This document shows positions 13,028 through 25,400 of a stretch of DNA of 64,000 nucleotides, piece after piece. The notes under the pieces are model-generated. The model did no database searches, was not told the DNA's origin, and saw only the letters and a program-made list of their open reading frames with translations. Numbering within the stretch: the first letter of the stretch is position 1; each line of letters starts with the position of its first letter. This stretch comes from Symbiodinium natans. Lineage: Eukaryota; Sar; Dinophyceae; Suessiales; Symbiodiniaceae. The stretch covers positions 1 to 64,000 of the forward strand of contig CAJNDS010002605.1 of NCBI GenBank assembly GCA_905221605.1, given 5' to 3'. A program made the position numbers and the translations under genes.

Positions 13028-13099
13028 TTTAGGGTTTAGGGCTTAGGGGTTTACGGGTTCACGGGTGTAGATGGGTTTAGCTGGGTTTAGGGTTTATAG
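13028..13099. repeat. Degenerate interstitial telomere-type repeat
   Basis: TTTAGGG-type units with many variants (TTTAGGGCTTAGGGG, TTTACGGG, TTTAGCTGGG). G-rich orientation on the plus strand. Confidence 0.85.
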
Positions 13100-13846
13100 G
13101 GGGACCATGGGGGACCTTGATTTTGATAGATGCCAGACTCGATACGTTCCGGACAGTTGCTTTGCAACCAGTGCCGGGAATGCCCTCGTTCTGTGAACAC
13201 AGAAAACTTTGGGTCAGAGGGCAATAGTAATGAGAGTGCGGTGGTTGTCGCCGGAACTGCGAATTATGAAAATTCTCCGCATCTGAGCCTCGTTTTGAGG
13301 TTGGCTGACGCAGGAGCGGGATGCCCACTGAGGACGTCGGGGTGGAACGCTGCTTGGGTCTAGAGTGCTTGCCGCCAGTTTGGGGCTTTCGGCTTCGGAT
13401 GTTTGCAGTCGCCTGCGTCCTGCAGGCTTCACTGGTGGAAGCTGTGGTGTCTCGCTTTCTACACCTCTTGAAAATTTCCAAGGCCAGCAGCGCAGCATGC
13501 AAACACGAAGGAGCTAATAACTACTAAGCATGGACTAAACATTTGTACTCAACAGGTGATCTATGGCCCGATGCTAGTGATCTGAGTTGGCACAGGCTTG
13601 CGCTACCGAAAGCGCTGCCCTGATGTTGCTACTGCCATGCACCAACATGCCCCTGTCTCTTAAAGATCCCAGGTCGGCATCTTCGGAAAAGATGAAAACA
13701 AATTTGCAGAGAACCAAGCTATGTGCCGAAGCCACTCCCTACACATCCCTACACAGGGTTCAGGGTTGAGGATCTCGGCTCAGACACTCGCACAAGGCAG
13801 GCAAGGATAGCAGTTGGTTCCAGGACCCGGCCCCCCCTGCACTTAG

Positions 13847-13951
13847 CTACTATTTGCTTATAAGAACCCCATTTAAAAAACCCTGTATTGCCCTTATAAG
13901 GAAGAATATTTTGTAGCTTTCTTGGGGTTCTTAAGCAAAGACTTGTAGTAG
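13847..13951. mobile_element. Inverted-repeat element, family C, copy 2
   Basis: Begins CTACTATTTGCTTATAAG and ends with the mirrored TTCTTAAGCAAAG...GTAGTAG. Interior CCCTTATAAGGAAGAATA is shared with the 11.7-kb copy. The two copies lie about 2.1 kb apart in the same orientation and have diverged, so neither looks very recent. Confidence 0.75.
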
Positions 13952-16900
13952 TATAGGCAGGCCCCACATCGAAAGCGCAGTCACTTTATCTTAGGCGGAA
14001 TCCCTGGCTTACGCAGGAGGCCGCTGTTTGCACACCTCGAGCTATCCCCCCTCCGCCCTCCGGGTTTCGTTCATGTTGAGAATTTGTGATCTCGAAGTCA
14101 TTGCACCACGGCTTTGATTGCACCCTGGTTCGGCTTCCTGACACCCTCCTGAGCCCGCAGACCCACACGAGCCCCTTTCCTCCCTCATTCACGGCCTGAA
14201 AGGGTGCTGGAACGAGGCATCATGTCCTTTTGCAACAGGCTTGCAGAGGTCCTGGCCTGGAAGCATCTTGCCTGAAGCCCCTTGAATCGGGTTTTGTAGA
14301 CTTCCCCGGGCCGAGGCGTCGGCGTGCAGTAACTGGAGCCATGATGACTACATGTAATAACCTACAGCAGTGCTAAAACGCAAGCTGTTGAGTGCACCTA
14401 AACTGCACCTGTGTGTGCAAGGAGTGGCCTCAGTCTGAGCCGCTGTAGGAGGAAGCCTGAAAGGAAGAGGAACCTGCAACACTCGAACTGGCTCCCTTCT
14501 GGCCAGAACCTCAGCTCTGGGCTTTTGGGTTGGGATTCATCTTTTTCAGGTAGAGGCTACTTCAAGGTTCTAAGTTCTAAATGTTCTAAGTCTAAGCGTC
14601 TCTTGCTTTTTTTTTGGCGACGTGCATTTCTTGCTTACTAGTGCGTTCAGGGTGCTGCTTTCCAAACACCTCGAACGTCAGTAAATCCGAAACCCTCAAC
14701 CCTATTCTTTCGCCAGCGCAGGGTTGACAGTGCCAGCCAAGGCACTGGTGAGCTTTTTCGTCGCACGCACGACGAGCTTCTCTAAATGAATCAGCCTGCC
14801 CAAGAATGCCCACGCATCAAGAATGTGTGTGCTTCTGGGACTAGAAGCAACACAACTGCAGCACCTGCGGCCTCAGGAATCCATGGATTGTGTGGTGTAC
14901 CAGTGTCTACATGCCTCGACTTGTAAAGGCTACAGAGCAATCTGGGAGTTCCTGCAGGTGAATGGGCCAAGGATGGGCTGCGTGATTGAATTCGGGCTTG
15001 GAAGTCTTGTCGGGCGCAAGTGGCCCCAAGACCGTAATTAGCGCCCAAAGGCTTCGATTGTTCTCTGGACTCTTCTAAGCCCAGGTCCCCGGAAGCAACT
15101 CGCCCCCCCCAGGAACAGTGCAAGAACTCCCGGTCTGAAGAGTCTTGACCCCACATGCCCGCACCACCGACAACAGAAACCGGATGTGGCTGCTCAAGTC
15201 TCTGCAGGTTGACACAGCCAAAGCATGATTCAGCAACGGCCTGGCGTCTATATTGCCCTTCTCATGCGTCTCCTTGCCAGCAGTCACAGGAGGATAAAGA
15301 ACCACTCGAGGGGGAATTCTTGTTTACTTGCCTGTTCAAGGGTCCACTACGCATGATCGGCTTTCGACAACTAGACTGCGCTTCTACCACAAATGCCTCT
15401 CCAGCTCCAGCTCAATGTCGCCACACACTTGCAAAACGAGCAGCCTCCGTACGCTGATAGGCACGTGCATTTTGTATATCAGAAGTGCGAAGCGCAGTGC
15501 CCTGTACCGCGTTGAACACAGATTGTCCCCTTCTTGGGATCTTGACAGAGTGGCGAGGTGCCCTCTGTTGGGGGGTCTGTGCCAAGCACTTTGAAAAGTA
15601 GATCCCAGCTCTCCTCGTCCGGCCATGGCATATCTGAGGCCGTTGAACCACCGTAGCGCAGGATGCGCCTCGTGCACCGTAAGCCAAGTTCGGTCTTCGT
15701 CTGCGCTGGCTTAAAAGGGCCCAGGGAAGTTTTCATGTGCCCCCTCTCCTTCCCCTCAAAAGGATCACGACTGCTCTGTTTTGTGGTTGGGGGTGCTGCC
15801 ACACAGAGCACGTTGCAGCATTGCCAGGCGATTGATCGTTTCAGCAACTTCGGACCCCCAAACAAGCCCCCAAGAATGGGTCAACATGGACTTCGTAATC
15901 GACACTCGACTCCTTGAGGGAAGGCGTGGGTGGGCCTAATAGGACCTTTTGGGGTGAAAAGGGTGCTTATCTTCATGGCACGTAAAGGCGGGGGGGGGGG
16001 GGGGTGGCCCTTTGCTGTTGACATACTCATGCCTTCATGCTTCTTGAAGCAAACGCGTGCCTTAAACTCACTCTGGTCGGCTGGCAGGGTGTGAAAAAGG
16101 GCAGAGGAGTTGGGGCCGGTTGACAACAAGGAGCACAAACGAGGAGCAGAAAAGAAAACTCAAAATAATAGGAGCAAAATGGCAAAGAGCAAAGAGCCGA
16201 ACCGAAAATAAGAACAGAAAAGAGGACAACCACACCCCCGCCCCCACCCCAGAATAAAGAGTCATGCATACACCCGTGTACTTAACTTCGGGCAGCACCA
16301 AGAGTCAGAATGACAGTGAGTGCCCCCCCCTCACCCCCCTCCGCCGCCCCACAGCGCGGTGGCATTTGAACAGCGTGCGACCGCCTCCCGATGATCTGAT
16401 CCTGCTTGAGCTGATTCCGTACACTTGCACGCCCATGTACGAAGGCAGGCAGGACAAACTGCCGTCCAAGCAGCTCTTCGGTGGTTGGGTTCAGGGTAGC
16501 CAACTCCAGCACCTGTGCTCGTGAGATTTCACACGTGCTCAGGCTTCGGATTGTTCTTAAGAGTTCTTAAGAGCACAAGGCAAGGCTCGCTAAGGTTTGG
16601 TAGGGTCGGGTGTTGGACAATTTGTGATGCTGGTAGTTCCCCGAAGCTGAACCCGAACAGCTCTACATGTGAACAAGCTGCCGAAAACAGTTGAAGCGAT
16701 GGAATTATAAATCCCGGTCGGAACAGTTTCACGCTTCTGGGCGCCAGGATTTGATGCAAGGGATGGCCCAGTCTCAACGAAATGCGCTTGATCAGCTTGG
16801 AACCCGACAACAATGATTGGAGCCATCGTGCGATGTCGAGACCCTTGAAATATTTCCTGCTGACTCCGCGGACCCCTCAATTGTTCATTGTGTCAAGTTC

Positions 16901-17225
16901 TTTGCGGGTGACCATCCAGCATGCCGTCTTTGTCGCCATCCCGCTGTAGAATGCTATCTCTTTTCGGAGTCAGGGCTCTAGTCTGAGCAACTACCTAAAC
17001 CCTGAAATCTAGCCACCGAAACCACTGAGCCTCTGCGCTGATCAGCGTTTCATTTTTAGGGCAAATCCGGAGATCAACATCGGCGTTCTACTGTGCAGGC
17101 CTGAATTCCACCGGCGATGCCGACATCACCCTCGTTGAACTCGATCCTCTCCTCCATGCTCGTTCTGACTTTGTTGATGTCTCTAAAGGGTTTGCACTTC
17201 TTCTCACATTGGACGCTCACATTAC
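13952..17225. other. Mostly unassigned; one possible exon
   Basis: Holds a 15-base G run (15990-16004), a Pro/His-coding C/A-rich zone before the next microsatellite, and many short frames. The only stretch that reads like a protein is the minus frame at 15479-15865, listed next. Confidence 0.4.
15479..15865 (-). CDS. Unassigned minus-strand frame with an exon-like core
   Basis: The core of this 128-codon frame includes SDMPWPDEESWDLLFKVLG followed by TDPPTEGTSPLCQDPKKG: acidic, soluble-looking, about 60 percent G/C third bases, and better than the other two frames over the same bases. The outer parts look like read-through. Likely only part is coding. No family is recognised. Confidence 0.25.
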   Translation of the reverse strand: MFGGPKLLKRSIAWQCCNVLCVAAPPTTKQSSRDPFEGKERGHMKTSLGPFKPAQTKTELGLRCTRRILRYGGSTASDMPWPDEESWDLLFKVLGTDPPTEGTSPLCQDPKKGTICVQRGTGHCASHF

Positions 17226-17230
17226 AACAT

Positions 17231-17236
17231 GCGCGC

Positions 17237-17272
<36 letters not shown>

Positions 17273-17325
17273 ACACACACACACACCCACACCCACACCC
17301 ACACCCACACACCCACACACCCACA

Positions 17326-17420
<95 letters not shown>

Positions 17421-17465
17421 ACACACACGCGCCCACACGCCCACACGCATACACACCCGCACACG
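17231..17465. repeat. (CA)n microsatellite with CCCACA interruptions
   Basis: Almost pure (CA)n with blocks of ACACCC. All His/Thr and Val/Cys frames over it are artefacts. Confidence 0.97.
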
Positions 17466-17469
17466 AATG

Positions 17470-19434
17470 ATTCATGGAATCCTAACTTGCCCAGAAGGTC
17501 CATGGTCCACACGCAGGGCCTGGAAGCGCAGGCTCTTGAGAAAGGCTGTCCATCGTTTCGGTCGAATCGCCCGCACTGTGGACACCGTGATTCCTCAGGT
17601 CTCTGTTTGAGGTCAAGGGGGTTTCGAGTGGTGGAAGGGCCCAAGTAGAGGTCTAATGAGTCGCCAGGGAATAACTTTTGGCTTAGGCTGCATTGCGTGG
17701 GTGAACTGCGCTCGCAAATTCGCAGGCGATGTTGACGCCTGCAAGCCCTAGCTCGGCGGGGGACCCAACAAGTGCAGACCCTGCGCGGGGAGGGAGCTTT
17801 GGCACTTAAGGAAATACCTCAGAGCCAGCACGGCAGAAATGGACTCGTACCGTAGGCCTCTGGCTCCTAGCCACTTACTAGAATCGGCAACTGTAGGTGA
17901 CCCATGAACTTTCTAGTGGGGCTTTCGGGCAAGGCACCGCTTCTGAATAACCGCGCAAAGCCCATCATGTCGCCGTAGACATTTCGGTAGGCACCTGATG
18001 TGCTGTCCCTTACCTCCCTATGCCCGGCAGCACAGACGAAACTGGGATTTTGGGAAACCGCCCCTGCTACACGATCCAAGTGAATTCAAGATAATTGCTC
18101 ACACTGACGTCGCTGGATTGCCATGGACAGAAAAACAAGTTAGCATTGTGCTGACATCGCTTTTCCGACAGAGGGGGCGAATAGGTACCTGGGAATACTG
18201 ATGCCCCAGCCCTGAAATTCCACGGGCGTGGCGCCGGGAATCACCCTGTAAACCCTTTGAAAGAGGCTTCAAGACGCCGCCCTGAAGGCTCCCCCTGCTG
18301 GAACAGGTTCGCAGTGGAGAACAAAGATCGAGAGCAACTGTAATTACTCGAGACAACCCTAACTAAACTCTTGAAAAACGACAGTTGAGGCAATCCATCG
18401 TTAAGCATTCGCGAGGCTCGGAATGAGGGGACGGCTAGCGGCTGGCCAGGTGCCACCCCTGATGCACGACGTCACAGGTATTATGTCACAGTCCCTAGCC
18501 GTGACCTGCTGAACCACACACCCAGCAACCTTGAAGCAAACCTAAACCTCCTGGTCAGGTACCCGCAAGCTGCGCGATGAGTAGGTTCAAGAGGAAGATC
18601 ACGACGATGACGATAAACCTCGGAGTTGTCCAGATTAAGGTGGGCCGCAGTGGTCATGTTCAAGCTCACAAAGTAGAACTACTTGCACGATTTGCGCTGC
18701 GCACAGCGGGGAGAAACTAAAACCAACTACGGCTGATGCAAAATGAACATGCAGCCCGACTTTGCTGGAAACCAAATGCCCGTCTCTGCTCTTGTCTTCA
18801 AAGCCCTCAGCCGCAAGATTGCAGAGTTTAGGGTTGAGGGTCACTCCGAAGAACCTGTGGGCAAGCCCAAACCAGATCCCGTTCCATCAATGCCTTTCTA
18901 GGCATACAAATTATTTTGGATGTTTAGTATTCTTAGTACAAGATAATAATATATTGGTACTGCACGTAGCAACCCAGTTTCTTGAGCTGAGGTGCACAAT
19001 CAGCAGCCCCAAGAGACGTGGAGAGTTGTGCAGCTCAATCTGAGTTGTGAGATTTCATGGGATGAGGCAGTTTCAGTTTCACGTTGGTTTGGGATGGTCT
19101 GGGCTTCAGCGGGTCAGAGCAACCCGAGGTAGTGGAAAGACGGGATAGCGTTCAACACTTTCAACGGCTCGCTATGGCGGCGTAAGCTGCATTACAGCAT
19201 GTAAGCTTGCTCTGCGAAGAACGCTGAAACAAGGCACCAGAAACGGAGCACAGCGGAGAAGCCGAGTGCCAGGATCCCACGAGATGTTTTGTGCATCTCT
19301 TCTCTCGTGAGGAACCTCTCGGCCTCTCGACTTTACCCGTACTTGCGGTCGAGGATCGAACTTCTCGGAGGGGTACATGCCCAGCGTAATCTTCGTCAGT
19401 GTCCGAACTCCTAAAATTGAACACCACGATGCCC

Positions 19435-19435
<1 letters not shown>
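17470..19435. other. No supported gene
   Basis: Short frames only. A small AT-rich patch (about 18,900-18,960) with no evident structure. Nothing else was noticed. Confidence 0.45.

Positions 19436-19478
<43 letters not shown>
19436..19478. repeat. 43-base poly-C run
   Basis: Uninterrupted C on the plus strand. Such runs are rare and often length-variable or misassembled. Other G/C runs of 13-16 bases occur at 7537, 15990, 23386, 45954, 48619 and 59495. Confidence 0.97.
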
Positions 19479-19480
<2 letters not shown>

Positions 19481-21234
19481 ATGCAATACTAATGGCAAAC
19501 CCTGTGTGCCCTTAAGCTGCCAGTTTCTGGGGTCCTGCTGGAATGCTTCTGAAGTCAGCCTTGAAGTTGTCCAGCGCTGTTATGGAGCAGGCGAACATGA
19601 GAACCAAGAACAGCAGAGCACCTTGGCACGATTTTTGTGTTGGCCTCTTTTTTCAGGTCCGTAGGAACTCCAAGCTTCTCAGATCCTCTTGCTCTGCTCA
19701 TGAACATGCCCAAGCCCTTAAGATGTGCGTGTGGCTTGGTTGTTTTGATTGCAGGTCACCTGGGCCTGCGACCTATGCAGCTTCAAAAGACTGTGTGAGA
19801 CTTGACTGCAAGTTGAGAACTTCCAGGGTAGGGCTGTACTCAGAGGGTCTAGGAGATGTGTTAAATCTGGCCCAACCTTCTAATGAGAGTCTACCTACAA
19901 AAAAACACTGGGCGAAGCAGTGTCGCTGCGCAAGGTCTGAAGCTTACATAGGACAGGTTGACATTCAGCCCGGTTCTGGGCAAGCACCCTGAGTGGTAAA
20001 AAGGCTCGGGCAGCTAGGGCACACAAGAAGTGCAAGAGTTCCACCAGTACGTAGAAGCACGTGAGGAAGTAGGAGCTCAGACGCAAAGAGAAAATGCAGC
20101 AGTCGACCAGAAGCAGCCAGTGAAGCCTTGGCAGGCAGGAAGCTTCAGGGCTGGTAGCGGTGAATTCTGCCCTGCTAGGAAATCGCTGGCTCATGGGGGC
20201 CCGGCCTAAGAAGGCCTAGAGCTTCGGGGGTCAGGGCTCAAGCCTGTCAAAATTGCAGGGCACCATGGGTGCTTAGGACTGCCGGGGGACATATTTACTT
20301 TACTCCTGAAAAGTTGTGGGGTCAATGAATCGAGGGCGCCTCGGCCTGTCAGCATCGCTTTCCTATTCAGCGCTGGCATTGTAGAACTTCCATATCATCG
20401 GCGAACAGGGCCGAAGCAAGCTGCGCTGGCGACTTCTTCGGATTTTGCTTTCGCACATCGACTTTGAGAACGTGAATTTTGCAGCGCGGTTGCGCAAAAC
20501 CAACACACCAACACACCGACTGCCAGGCGGCTTCCGAGGTGTCATGCTGGGTAGGATAGGTATCGAGGACACATGGCAAGTGGTGCACCCTATTGCAATA
20601 TGCCAAAGCCCCCTCAAAGTTGTCCGGTCTGAGCGGCAGAACGCCGAGCTGAGAGAAGACCGAGTAAACCTTGCTTGATGGGAGGAGTTGGGGTGCAGGG
20701 TGCCTAGATCTTCAAACCGTGGTGTCTGCAGCGTCTGCTGTTGGAACTGGATTCATCAAGGAAGAGTAAAGGCGGCTTTTCGAATACCTTGAGAGCAACG
20801 TGCTCAACCTGGACTGTCTTTCGGTTTGGGCGACGTTTAGGTTCGTGAAGATGTTCTTGGATGCGAGGCTCAGAATGGATTGTGCAGGTTGAGAACTTCG
20901 GTTTAACAGAGTTTACATACTCAACAGCAAGAGCTACGACATGTTCACGGACAATATGAACTGATCCGATCCCCACAGAAAGCCCAGCACCCGAGGCCAT
21001 GTAGAAACAAGAGAAGCGACGAAGGGACTGTGCGAACAGCGCGAGGCTCAAACCTCTGCATTTAGAGCCCAGCTGCATTGATGTTCGTCTGCGCCTCGGG
21101 GCAGTGCGTCGAGAAAAGCCCGGCACCCTCATAGTTGCCATACCTCGGGGCGAGGCTTTGGCTCGAAGGTTCAGGCAAGTTCAGGCATGTTCAGGGTATG
21201 GCGCGGGTCGAGGCTCAGTCGCTTGAGGGCAAGT

Positions 21235-21373
21235 GGCTTTGGCGCAACTAGAGTGGAACTGGGACTGATACGACGGTGCGGTGGCGGTCGCCGTTGCTGC
21301 ATACGCATGTAGAAAAGCAGTCAAAGTCCAGAGAAGTTCCAGCAAAAACTCCAACATCTCAAGAAACAGAGGA
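21235..21373 (-). CDS. Candidate exon with membrane helix (same locus as 21960-22435)
   Basis: Follows a CACAG acceptor. The frame begins PLFLEMLEFLLELLWTLTAF, a good membrane helix, then an Ala/Thr repeat (AATATATA). Needs an incoming phase of 2, which does not match the exon at 21960-22139 (phase 1 out), so at least one exon between them is missing or a border is wrong. The 3' border is uncertain; a GTATGC donor inside would shorten it. Confidence 0.3.
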
Positions 21374-21959
21374 CTGTGAGAGGGCCAAATGCATAATGAT
21401 ATAATTTTGCACCAGCAGGTCACCTTTCGCTTCTTGTGCCAATAGCATGCAATGTGCGCAAATAACCTCCAGCGGCCTGCTCGCCTAGTGTCTGAAGGCA
21501 GAGGCGAGATACATGTTGCCCAGGCAGTGGAAGATAGGCTCCTGCGTGCACATGAACCTCAGCTGCATTTTCCAAGTTGAGGCTCTTACAAGCTAGCAAT
21601 TGTAAAGTTTTGGGGTGGCCCTCTAAATGTTGGCGCGAATCAGCTCGCTTCCCAAGGGACTGCCAGAAGGTGTCACTATCTCCGATGGCCGGAACTTACA
21701 AATCAGTAAACGCCGGAACTGTGGCAAAACAGGTCGTGGGACACGAAAGACTTGGAAGATTGTTCTATGGGGGCTTATACGGCTGTTGTTGGCCTGTGCA
21801 GGAACTTCGGGGTTGACGTGGTGCTCAGTTTACTGCAACATGTAACCCGCTAAGTGTACCAACAACCCTTCAACCCAGTGTGAACGACTTATCTGAGCTT
21901 GACGACACTGCTCTCCCCTGGTACCACGTCGGGCAGTCCGAGGGGTCTGAACTTTCATC

Positions 21960-22139
21960 CTGGAAACACCAGATTGATGCCCATGGCCAGCTGCGCTGCA
22001 CTTGCCAGATTCTTCAGGTAGGCCGGACAAGGAAGGCCGAGCAGATGGGTCAAAGAACCCTCCCGGATGTCAGCCACGATGTACTTGATGTGTGCACAAA
22101 GAAGAACGAACATGTCGAAGAAGTAGATCACGCACCGGC
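21960..22139 (-). CDS. Candidate exon, multi-pass membrane protein
   Basis: A 180-base minus-strand exon between a GAAG acceptor and a GA donor (CCAG|GATGAA). It begins with the helix CVIYFFDMFVLLCAHIKYIV, then ADIREGSLTHLLGLPC and a second moderately hydrophobic stretch ending GINLVFP. About two thirds of codons end in G/C. The upstream exon 22301-22435 ends in phase 1, and this one starts in phase 1, so the joined codon is TGC (Cys) and the frame stays open across a 161-bp GT-AG intron. GA donors are known in Symbiodiniaceae. No named family is assigned; a channel or transporter is possible. Confidence 0.45.
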
Positions 22140-22300
22140 CTTCGGTGCAATCAAGCTTGCGAGTGGGGCATGGTTACGACAAAACTCGGAGGTTGATTTT
22201 GGAGCCTCCTCTACAAACATGCCATATGGGGACGTTTATTCTAAGGGCTCTCAAAATCCTGGACCCCACGCGTATCAGCTCCGGCCCGACGGCAACTCAC

Positions 22301-22435
22301 AGCCGAGTCCCCGGCAAGAGAAAAGCAGAATGCGCAGAGATTCTGTCTCCCTCTTCGGCTGCAGGCGTGGCAGGATGCTCTGGGCGCAGACGAAGATGAC
22401 AACTTGCACCATGAAGAGGACCCTCCACAGCCAGA
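22301..22435 (-). CDS. Candidate exon, membrane helix plus basic loop
   Basis: Minus strand, after a TTAG acceptor; ends at a consensus-like donor GTGAGT. Encodes the helix WLWRVLFMVQVVIFVCAQSI, then a basic loop (LPRLQPKRETESLRI) and LLFSCRGLG. About 77 percent of codons end in G/C, the strongest bias of the longer hand-found exons. Frame joins the next exon at 22139. The two together give a helix-loop-helix of a multi-pass membrane protein. Confidence 0.48.
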
Positions 22436-22439
22436 CTAA

Positions 22440-25400
22440 TGTTGGGGCCGAGTTCTAAGATGGGTGAGCAGGCAAGTGGAAGACTGGAGTATCCCTGCCC
22501 TGCCGCAAGAACGGTATTTCCCTGCATTCCCTTCCTGTAGTGGGCTGTGTAGGTGCTCCATCTTGTTCGAAAGGCAAAGTGACTAACACATTTTGTAGGA
22601 GAGGAGCGAGAAAGCGGCCTCAAAGTCGATGACAGCTGATACGCAAAACCCATTTTTGCAGTAGGACTCCGCAGGAACCATTTATGAACACTAAATCAGC
22701 TTAGCAGCTAAACCCTCAGCCTAGCCCTGATTCGGCCTGCTTTGCAGGAACTCGTAGCTAGCCAGGCGTGACCAAAGCATGTTGAACACGAAACTGACGA
22801 CGGGATGCCGCATCAGCTTGGGGTCCTTAGGTGGGGGATTTGATGCTCGGAGAACCTTCGGGCGCGCGTGATTTTATGGAAGTGGGAGGCTCGTATTCGG
22901 GAGTGCCGAGGTAATAGGCAGCACTGACCTGAATCCGTATGGAAGCCTTCTTGTATAGATTCGCTGGACTCTAAACATTGTCAAGAGCGGCGTATAGAGG
23001 TCGTTCTACTGGCAGGGTGCCTATAAAGGAAACATCTCCTGCTGGTGCCAAAAGAAATGCAGTTGGGAGCATGGGGAACTCTTGACAGAAGAGCGGGAGA
23101 ATGCGAAACTCTGAACAGAAGAGCGACTAAGACGCGAGAGCATCATATAGAAATGGCCGACGCGCTTCGTTCTGCTAAAGTCTACTCTTTCCATCAAGCC
23201 GCCCCGGACTTGATGATCACGGAGATCTGCTTTGCATTGAACAGTCCCTCCGCATCTTGGATCAAGTGCTTCACAAAGTAGTTCACACGTCTCCTCGCGG
23301 TCAGCGGCATCGGCAAACTTCAGGGCTCTAAACTTTCTGAAGCATCGAGACACGATCCTTCTTTCCCTGGGCCACCACCCGCCCACCCCCCCCCCCCCTC
23401 CCACCCCAACCAAAACCCAACCACGCTCTTGCAATTTGCGTGGCACCTATGGCCTTGCTCTCCAAAAGCCGGTCAGAGTTTAGAGTTTGAAGGATGTGTT
23501 AGGAATTGAATCCTCCCTGGATCGAATGCTGTATCCGCTGCTGCCGAGGCTCAGCTTGTTCTGGGTGTGCTTCGATCGCCAAAGCATGCCTCAGGTGTGG
23601 GATCGATGCCCGATCGAAACAGCTTGGGTACGGAGACAACGATCTCAGAGACCAGGCCTAGGCTAAACTCGGCTAACCTTCAGAATGCTCCACTCTGGCA
23701 AGCCAGTTGCCGTGAACCCTCAACTAACCTTATTCCCTATGAATGATTCTGCCGAAGCTACTGCTTACTGCATATGGCCAAGTTGCCATCCAGCAAGGCG
23801 GGGAGAAGGCCCTGGCCTCGTGTAGCACCTGGGGCCGTAGTCTAGTGTTTTGCCGTCCGCCCAGCAGACCAGCCACGCTGCAGGGCAACGCTTCAGGAGG
23901 GCAGAAGAATTTTCCAAGCTACTGCTTTCTTAAAAGACACAAGCCTCAAGGCATGGGACCGGAAACTACCCCCAAACCCTCGGTAGAATCACTCCCAAAA
24001 ACCATGTAGCACGCCCAGGATGCGTCCACAGGTCTTTCAGAAACTAGGTTTGAGGTTCTTGGGCCCAGCAACTCCTTTTAGGACAGGTTTTCTTCGTCTC
24101 GAATATTGGATCACAAGTACGTAGGATTGGTGTTCCGGACAAGAGATGATCGAGCTTGCTTCATCGTGGCTTTGTGAGCGAAAGCCTGCACTTTACATGT
24201 TGTCTAGGACCTGGATGCCTCCCAGAACCGCCACAACAGATCTCACCTTGGGTGTTGTGGATAGACCCGCAGAAGCACTGTGCGAAACTCGCCCAATAAC
24301 TTCAGTCTGAAAGACGCTGTTCGACCCTGCTGAGTACAAACGGAAACGACTCCGTCTCCGAAAGCCGTACTATCACCTTGCCCTGGTTACGGTACAAGAA
24401 GGCATGTGCGCAACACAGACCCGGGCCCCCCAAGCCCCTAGGCGCGCCCTAGCCACTAGCCTCACGCACCTTGTCTAAACCCATGCTCAGGCTTGCGCTG
24501 AGGATGTTCAAGATGTCAGGATGCCGCTCGAAGAGGGCATCGCAGCCTTGAGCTCCAGCATCTTAAGAGAACCCTTTGAGTGGCAGTCCCCGGGATCGAT
24601 ATTAAACGATCGAAGTAGCCGGATCTTTAAGCATGGAGGTGCTACTAGGTTGGCATACCAGTAGGCCTTGGTACCAAGAACCCAGTCCTTGCAGCCCAAG
24701 CCAAGAGCGCCCAAACCCAAGAGAAAGACTCTAAACTTGGTTCCGACAGGTCCTCGAGAAGGCTGCGTTGCCATCTAAAGCGCCCGCACTCAAAACGACA
24801 CATGTCTTGAGTCATCTAACGTCGGAGCATGACAGTCTGCTCAGTCTGCGATGGATCTGACCGATTGCTCCCGAGGGTCCATAATAGTAGTTGTCCCGAT
24901 CGCCACCTTGGGACGAGGATCTGGCGAGATTTGCTAACATGGCGCATATGCACTTCCCTTAAACCATCTTAACCCCCAAAGCCTGAGACTTTTTGGTCTT
25001 GGAGTGAACGGAGTTCAGGCTGCTCGGAACGCAGGGGAAGAGCTTCCCTGTCAAGACGGTATAACGTCGAAGGTATAACGTCGAAAATACCGACTAAGCT
25101 GTGGTGTGGTAGGTTCAAGGAGCCATTGCGCAAGCTTCCAGAACCCTCCCCTTTACTTGGCTCGTCCGTGTTCAAAGGTTCCTATGGTTCTTCCAGCTCT
25201 TCTCATTCTGCGGAGGAAACCTCCAGCAAGAGTCACTGTCGCAATCCGTGTGCAAGAACGATCGTGTGTCCAAGGGCTTTCGGAAGGGCTGAAAAGAAAT
25301 GTCCTGGTGGCTGGCACCCTTCCTGAACAAGCGGCTCACGTGACTGTCGTTTGCAAGCCGACGCTCCCACGATCCCTTGCTTGGGAAGTGTTGGGTTTTC

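Noticed and set aside
16027-16301. Minus frames rich in Phe/Leu/Ser, membrane-like
   Set aside because: The plus strand is a purine-rich tract (AAAAGAG-type), so the complement codes hydrophobic residues without selection.
17074-17648. His/Thr and Cys/Val frames of 80-140 codons
   Set aside because: Artefacts of the (CA)n microsatellite.
20367-20606. Minus frame ending ASALFADDMEVLQC, resembling a reverse-transcriptase FADD box
   Set aside because: No other RT motif around it in any frame (no palm or finger motifs, no GQ..SP box), and the frame stops five residues on. A short chance match or an unrelated exon.
20704-21141. Minus frame with EKPPLLFLDES, resembling an ABC Walker B
   Set aside because: No signature motif (SGGQ), no Walker A, and the residues after LDE do not fit. 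Alternative frames are equally open.
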